From Bryobacterales bacterium (GTDB lineage: Bacteria; Acidobacteriota; Terriglobia; Bryobacterales; Bryobacteraceae): DNA of 9,873 bases. The stretch covers positions 1 to 9,873 of the forward strand of contig JAUZEU010000133.1 in NCBI GenBank assembly GCA_030838885.1, given 5' to 3'. The number at the start of each line of letters is the position of its first letter. Positions within the stretch are counted from its first letter, which is position 1. Positions 6,190 to 9,873 of the stretch are shown here, one piece after another. A model generated the notes under the pieces. The model ran no database searches. It saw only the letters and a list, made by a program, of their open reading frames with translations, and was not told the DNA's origin. The translations under genes and the position numbers were made by a program.

Positions 6190-9100
6190 TGCCTGCCTTG
6201 TCAAACCTTATCAAATTTGTTGCGATCTTCACTGGCGCAGGGTGAGGCTTATCGCCTGGATTTTCCTGCCGGGTTTGGTGATTGCGGAACTGATCGCTCG
6301 TGACGATTGCCGTCACGAGTTCCGAAAACCTAGTGTCCCCGCCATGTGCGTTCATTTGCTCGATCAGGGGCTGGTCTGAAGCCAGCACCGTGCGTCCGAA
6401 CGCGTAGCCGAGCAACTTCCAGGAGAGTGTCCGCCGAACCAGCGCATCTTTCGACTGCAGGTAATCGAGCAGCCCTTTCACTCCCGCGATCTCCGTCTTG
6501 TCGGACAGCGTTCCCGAGTCTTCGATGGGCTTGCCGTCCGGATACTGTTCGCGCCAGCGACCAGTAGAGTCGTAATGCTCCAGCGAGAAGCCCAGCGGAT
6601 CCATGCGCGAATGGCAGTTGGCGCAGGTGGCATTCCGTTTGTGCGCCTGCAAACGATCCTTTACGGAAAGCCCGCCGAAGAGCTTGTCATCGGCCGGGAT
6701 AGAGCCGGCATCTGCCGGAGGGGGCGGAACCGGCGTGCCCAGCACGCGCCGAAGTATCCAGTCGCCGCGCTTCACAGGACTTGTTCGAAGGGGTGCGGAA
6801 GTGGAGGTCAGTACCGCTCCCAGGCGAAGCAGTCCGCCACGCTGAAACTCGGTGGCACCGTCCACCCGTTCCACATCACCTGTGGACTTCACTTCCTTCT
6901 TTACTCCGTAATACTTTGCGAGCGGCTTGTTGAGATAAGCGTAGTCGGCGTAAAGCAAATCGCGCACCGGTCGGTCATCCCGAATCACATGCTCGAAGAA
7001 CGAAACCGCCTCGTCGTACATGGACTCCTTCACCTCCTGAGTGAACTCCGGGAAGCGGCTGGTATCAACGCCTTTGTATTGGTCGAAGTGATAGAAGCCG
7101 AGCCACTGACCAAAAAATTCTGTCGACAGGCGACGCGCTTTCGGGTCGGCAAGCATACGCTTCACCTGCATCCGGAGCTGCTGCGGGTTGCTCAGTTCGC
7201 CAGCGCCTGCGGCCCGGCGCAGTTCGTCGTCGGGAATGGAAGCCCACAGAAAATAGCTCAGGCGCCCGGAAAGTTCCCAGTTCGTCAGCGGTTTGGCCGG
7301 TGAGAAGTTGGCGACAGGCCTTACCATCGCCGACTCGGCCGGTTGTTCCAGTCGATACAGGAACTGCGGCGCTACCAGAATGCGGGTAATCAGCGCGCGA
7401 ATCGCATTGCGATGATCCGCATCGGTGGCGAGCGTCCTCTGATAGAACGCCCGCAGGCTCAGCTTTTCTTTCTCGGAAAGTGGCCTGCGCCAGGCCCGGC
7501 TGGCAGATTTCAGGCAGTCTTCCACCTGCCCCGGCTGGGCCGCAACTTCGGCGGCCAGGGCGGCTTTGTATTCCGCGTAGATTCGGCTGAAATACTTGCG
7601 CGGCTCCGCTGGCATCGCGTCAATCTCAGCTTTGGTCAGAGTGCCAAGGTGTTTCCCTTTGAGATCCACATGATACTTTTCGGCGAGCAGGTCACCATAG
7701 TTGTTGTGGTATTCGAACGACGTGAAAAGGTCATTCCAAGCTTCGTTCAGCCGGAGCAGGGTCGCGTCATCCAGGAGATGTTCAGTGACGAATCTATCAT
7801 CGCGGATGTACTTGACCTTTCGAATGTAATCATCATGCTCGGGCACGTTGTAAGTCGGATCGAACGGCTCTGGCGCCGGATCTTTATCGGCTGGCGTGGG
7901 TTCACTGTTCGAGTTGGGAGGCAGATTAGCGAGGTACTCCCGGACTCCCGTTCTGAACGCCTTGTAAGCCGCACTCTGCGGGTCGGCCAGAAGCGCCCGG
8001 TTTTGCTTCCCTCCACGTGGATTCGGCGTATCCCGGTCGGAGATCAGAAGCCGGAAAACCTGATTCCGGTCGCTCCCAAGCGATGCCTCCACCTGCAGGT
8101 CAAAGCCGGACATACCGGCAGGCACGGGCACCTGAAAGGAAACGGAGCCTTCCGATGCAAAGTCGTTCGGACCCATCTGGCTGCCATCCGGGCTCTTGCC
8201 GAAGTTGAGTTTTGCGGCAGCCTCCGGGCCGAGCACCTGCTGCAGTGGCATCGGAGGCTCTGTGGGTGCGGCAGTTCGCGCAAGTGCCGCGGCCTTGATC
8301 GCGGCTGCGTCAGCTGCTGTCTGGCCACCGGGAGCCGGCGTAACCGGGGCAGCTGCAGGCGCCGGTCCCCTGCCGGGACCTGTCTTTCTATACGCCACCA
8401 TGGCGTTCCGCCAGATAACAACCGGCTTCTCGGCCGGATGTGCATTCAGGGCATCCACATTCAGATAAATAGTCGCAGGCCCTGGAGGAGGTGGGGTACC
8501 CCGACCCGCTCCGGGCCCACGCCCGCCGCCTCGGTTGAACCTGAAAGCATGCGTAGCTTCGGCCTTCAGTGAAATGTCATTGAAAACCAGCGGATCTTCA
8601 TCGCCGGCGCCGCCCGCCGCCGCATCTCCTCTGGCGAAAAACCAGGACGGCCAGAGAGTAACTGCCTTCTGCACTTCCAAACACCCGGCGCGCACCGCCG
8701 CGTCGGTCGCCTTAAAGTCAGGACCAGGCGCGGGCAACTTCTGCCATTTGGAAACGGCATCCGATGAGGGGTAGCCTACCGTTTGCGAATTGACCACCGT
8801 CCAGATATGCTGCGCAAATTTCGCACTCACGCCTTCACGCTTTGCCAGTTCAGTCAAAGTGACGTTGGCTTCTCCGAGAGCAGCCCGATGCTTATAGCGC
8901 CAAGCCGCATAAAATACTTTTCCGTACTTTTCGAGGCCAAACGGGGAACCGCCTTCACCCGATACTGTGCGGAAGCCGTTCGCAGCGTAGATGTCCTTAA
9001 TTCGCGTGATAGCCGAGAGCTCGAACCCGGTTTTACCCGGATCCGCGAAAAAGTCCAGCGGGGCAGTCCCGATAACAGCGTGATCGGCCACGATTTTCGC

Positions 9101-9700
9101 GGCTGCCAAATACCGTTCCAGGTTCGCATCCTGCATGAACTGCACATCGCCGAAGTTCGTGAATCCCTCGCCGCCTACTGAATCGCTGGAAGCATCAATT
9201 CCCAGGTCGAGCGTCAGCCCCGTCAGATCCTGAATCGTATAGGCGTATTCGCCGCTGGTCAGCCGCCGGACGGTCACCCGCCCCGGGTCGCCCGCGTGCT
9301 TCTTTATAAACGAATCCAGTTCAGAGCGGACCCAGGTCACGGCCTCATGGCGCTGGTCGTCGCTGGGTTGCGGCAAGCCCTTGGGAGGCATCTTGTTTTG
9401 ATCCAGGGCCGCGATCACCCGTTCCCACTGCTGGAAATTCTCGCCTGGAGAGCCGTGACTCGTCAGCTGTTCAAGATTGATCCCCGCAGTGGATGCACTC
9501 TTGCCGTGGCACTGGAAACAATACTTCTGAAAAGTCGCGACTGCGGCGGGAGCGGGTGGATCCGCCGCCCGTGCCGGTCCGGCAGTGCCTCCCAGCGTTA
9601 CTCCTATGACTGTGAGCAAGGCGCAGCCCGAAATCGCAATGGTCGCTTGCCGCCTGTGTTTGCCCGGTTCCTGGTTTGTCACGACTTTCATGCTAGACAT
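6179..9700 (-). CDS. exported c-type cytochrome protein with DUF1587/1595/1592/1588/1585
   Basis: 1173 residues. A basic N-terminus, hydrophobic segment and Ala-x-Ala site near 43-45 indicate a Sec signal. A cytochrome c domain follows, with CFQCH (61-65) for haem attachment and M104 in KMPP as the probable sixth ligand. Then come DUF1587 (about 142-210), a long poorly assigned middle (about 210-720), DUF1595 (about 725-790), DUF1592 (about 800-935), DUF1588 (about 950-1055) with a second CXXCH motif, CANCH (1026-1030), and DUF1585 (about 1070-1140). This is the planctomycete/acidobacterial PSD-type architecture; electron transfer is likely but the substrate is unknown. The middle holds two low-complexity Gly/Pro/Ala stretches (about 389-412 and 439-483). 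No Shine-Dalgarno precedes the ATG at 9700; a stop codon two codons upstream confines the start to 9700 or the ATG at 9691. First gene of an operon with the DUF1552 gene. Confidence 0.92.
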   Translation of the reverse strand: MSSMKVVTNQEPGKHRRQATIAISGCALLTVIGVTLGGTAGPARAADPPAPAAVATFQKYCFQCHGKSASTAGINLEQLTSHGSPGENFQQWERVIAALDQNKMPPKGLPQPSDDQRHEAVTWVRSELDSFIKKHAGDPGRVTVRRLTSGEYAYTIQDLTGLTLDLGIDASSDSVGGEGFTNFGDVQFMQDANLERYLAAAKIVADHAVIGTAPLDFFADPGKTGFELSAITRIKDIYAANGFRTVSGEGGSPFGLEKYGKVFYAAWRYKHRAALGEANVTLTELAKREGVSAKFAQHIWTVVNSQTVGYPSSDAVSKWQKLPAPGPDFKATDAAVRAGCLEVQKAVTLWPSWFFARGDAAAGGAGDEDPLVFNDISLKAEATHAFRFNRGGGRGPGAGRGTPPPPGPATIYLNVDALNAHPAEKPVVIWRNAMVAYRKTGPGRGPAPAAAPVTPAPGGQTAADAAAIKAAALARTAAPTEPPMPLQQVLGPEAAAKLNFGKSPDGSQMGPNDFASEGSVSFQVPVPAGMSGFDLQVEASLGSDRNQVFRLLISDRDTPNPRGGKQNRALLADPQSAAYKAFRTGVREYLANLPPNSNSEPTPADKDPAPEPFDPTYNVPEHDDYIRKVKYIRDDRFVTEHLLDDATLLRLNEAWNDLFTSFEYHNNYGDLLAEKYHVDLKGKHLGTLTKAEIDAMPAEPRKYFSRIYAEYKAALAAEVAAQPGQVEDCLKSASRAWRRPLSEKEKLSLRAFYQRTLATDADHRNAIRALITRILVAPQFLYRLEQPAESAMVRPVANFSPAKPLTNWELSGRLSYFLWASIPDDELRRAAGAGELSNPQQLRMQVKRMLADPKARRLSTEFFGQWLGFYHFDQYKGVDTSRFPEFTQEVKESMYDEAVSFFEHVIRDDRPVRDLLYADYAYLNKPLAKYYGVKKEVKSTGDVERVDGATEFQRGGLLRLGAVLTSTSAPLRTSPVKRGDWILRRVLGTPVPPPPADAGSIPADDKLFGGLSVKDRLQAHKRNATCANCHSRMDPLGFSLEHYDSTGRWREQYPDGKPIEDSGTLSDKTEIAGVKGLLDYLQSKDALVRRTLSWKLLGYAFGRTVLASDQPLIEQMNAHGGDTRFSELVTAIVTSDQFRNHQTRQENPGDKPHPAPVKIATNLIRFDKAGNEE

Positions 9701-9782
9701 AGTCTATATAAATCCGAACCGCGGAATGACTGGCCAAAAGGCAGGTAGGCAGGCACGCATCCAGCTAATTGCCGTGTCAAAG

Positions 9783-9827
9783 GGTGCTGCAGAGTCCGGT
9801 TGGGAAGACGGAGCCGGACTATCACCT
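9783..9827 (-). other. stem-loop in the stretch upstream of the cytochrome gene
   Basis: AGTCCGG (9793-9799) pairs perfectly with CCGGACT (9814-9820), extended by one T-G pair, and an outer GGTG/CACC pairing can enclose it across an internal loop. On the minus strand it lies 93-120 bases before the start of the cytochrome gene and just after the terminator at 9835-9869. A TTGACA (minus strand, 9780-9775) follows it but has no good -10 at 17 bp, and TATATA lies only 4 bases before the ATG. It may be an operator or leader structure. I could not match it to a known riboswitch. Confidence 0.35.
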
Positions 9828-9834
9828 ACCGTTG

Positions 9835-9869
9835 AAAAAAGCCCAAACCGCATGCGGGATCCGGTATGG
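9835..9869 (-). terminator. intrinsic terminator of a minus-strand gene beyond the right edge
   Basis: Read on the minus strand, CCATACCG (9869-9862) pairs with CGGTTTGG (9850-9843), with one T-T mismatch and an 11-nt loop. A short GC step and a run of six T (9840-9835) follow. Stem plus T-run in this orientation is the classical rho-independent form. The gene it would serve must end just right of 9873, so the cytochrome gene probably starts its own transcript in the 134 bp between here and 9700. Confidence 0.55.
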
Positions 9870-9873
9870 CGGG

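Noticed and set aside
6190..6204. TTG start five codons before the DUF1552 ATG
   Set aside because: The ATG at 6189 has purine-rich sequence just upstream and leaves a normal Tat signal; the TTG would place the start within that RBS-like sequence.
7343..8572. 409-residue open frame on the plus strand
   Set aside because: Antisense to the cytochrome/PSD gene, whose domains cover the region on the opposite strand; the translation is Arg-rich and lacks motifs.

Overview
The window looks like ordinary chromosome from an Acidobacteriota bacterium, most likely the Bryobacterales/Solibacter-Paludibaculum lineage. This is an inference from gene content: a large cytochrome-c-bearing DUF1587/1595/1592/1588/1585 protein next to a Tat-exported DUF1552 protein, a DUF2934 mini-protein, a secreted WXXGXW-repeat protein and a ClpB in one neighbourhood. 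The paired DUF genes also occur in Planctomycetota and Verrucomicrobiota, so the phylum call is probable rather than certain. No tRNA, rRNA, CRISPR array, transposase or integrase is visible.

Left part (1-1380): the 3' end of a gene on + (1-102), an unrecognised 95-residue protein on - (162-449), a DUF2934 protein on + (641-829) and a secreted Gly/Arg/Asn-rich WXXGXW protein on - (886-1380). The last two converge on a hairpin that probably terminates at least the minus-strand gene.

Centre (1381-4775): a 291-bp divergent intergenic region with several strong hairpins and a candidate promoter, then full-length clpB on + (1672-4272), a disaggregase with both ATPase modules intact. Its last 55 bp overlap tail-to-tail with a minus-strand gene for a small two-helix membrane protein (4218-4775) that resembles SLATT/DUF4231 proteins.

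Right part (4834-9873): a two-gene minus-strand operon. The upstream gene (6179-9700) encodes a 1173-residue exported c-type cytochrome protein with the DUF1587-1595-1592-1588-1585 domain series. Its stop codon overlaps by 11 bp the start of the DUF1552 gene (4834-6189), which suggests translational coupling. The SLATT-like gene follows 58 bp later on the same strand and may be co-transcribed or use its own promoter. The far right holds a minus-strand terminator of a gene beyond the edge, then a 134-nt stretch with a stem-loop leading into the operon.

ClpB works in cytoplasmic protein rescue. The cytochrome/DUF1552 pair acts outside the cytoplasmic membrane; it is a widespread but biochemically uncharacterised couple. 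I saw no convincing new defence or mobile system. The best leads are this couple, the overlapping SLATT-like gene, and the structured non-coding stretches at 1481-1544 and 9783-9827.
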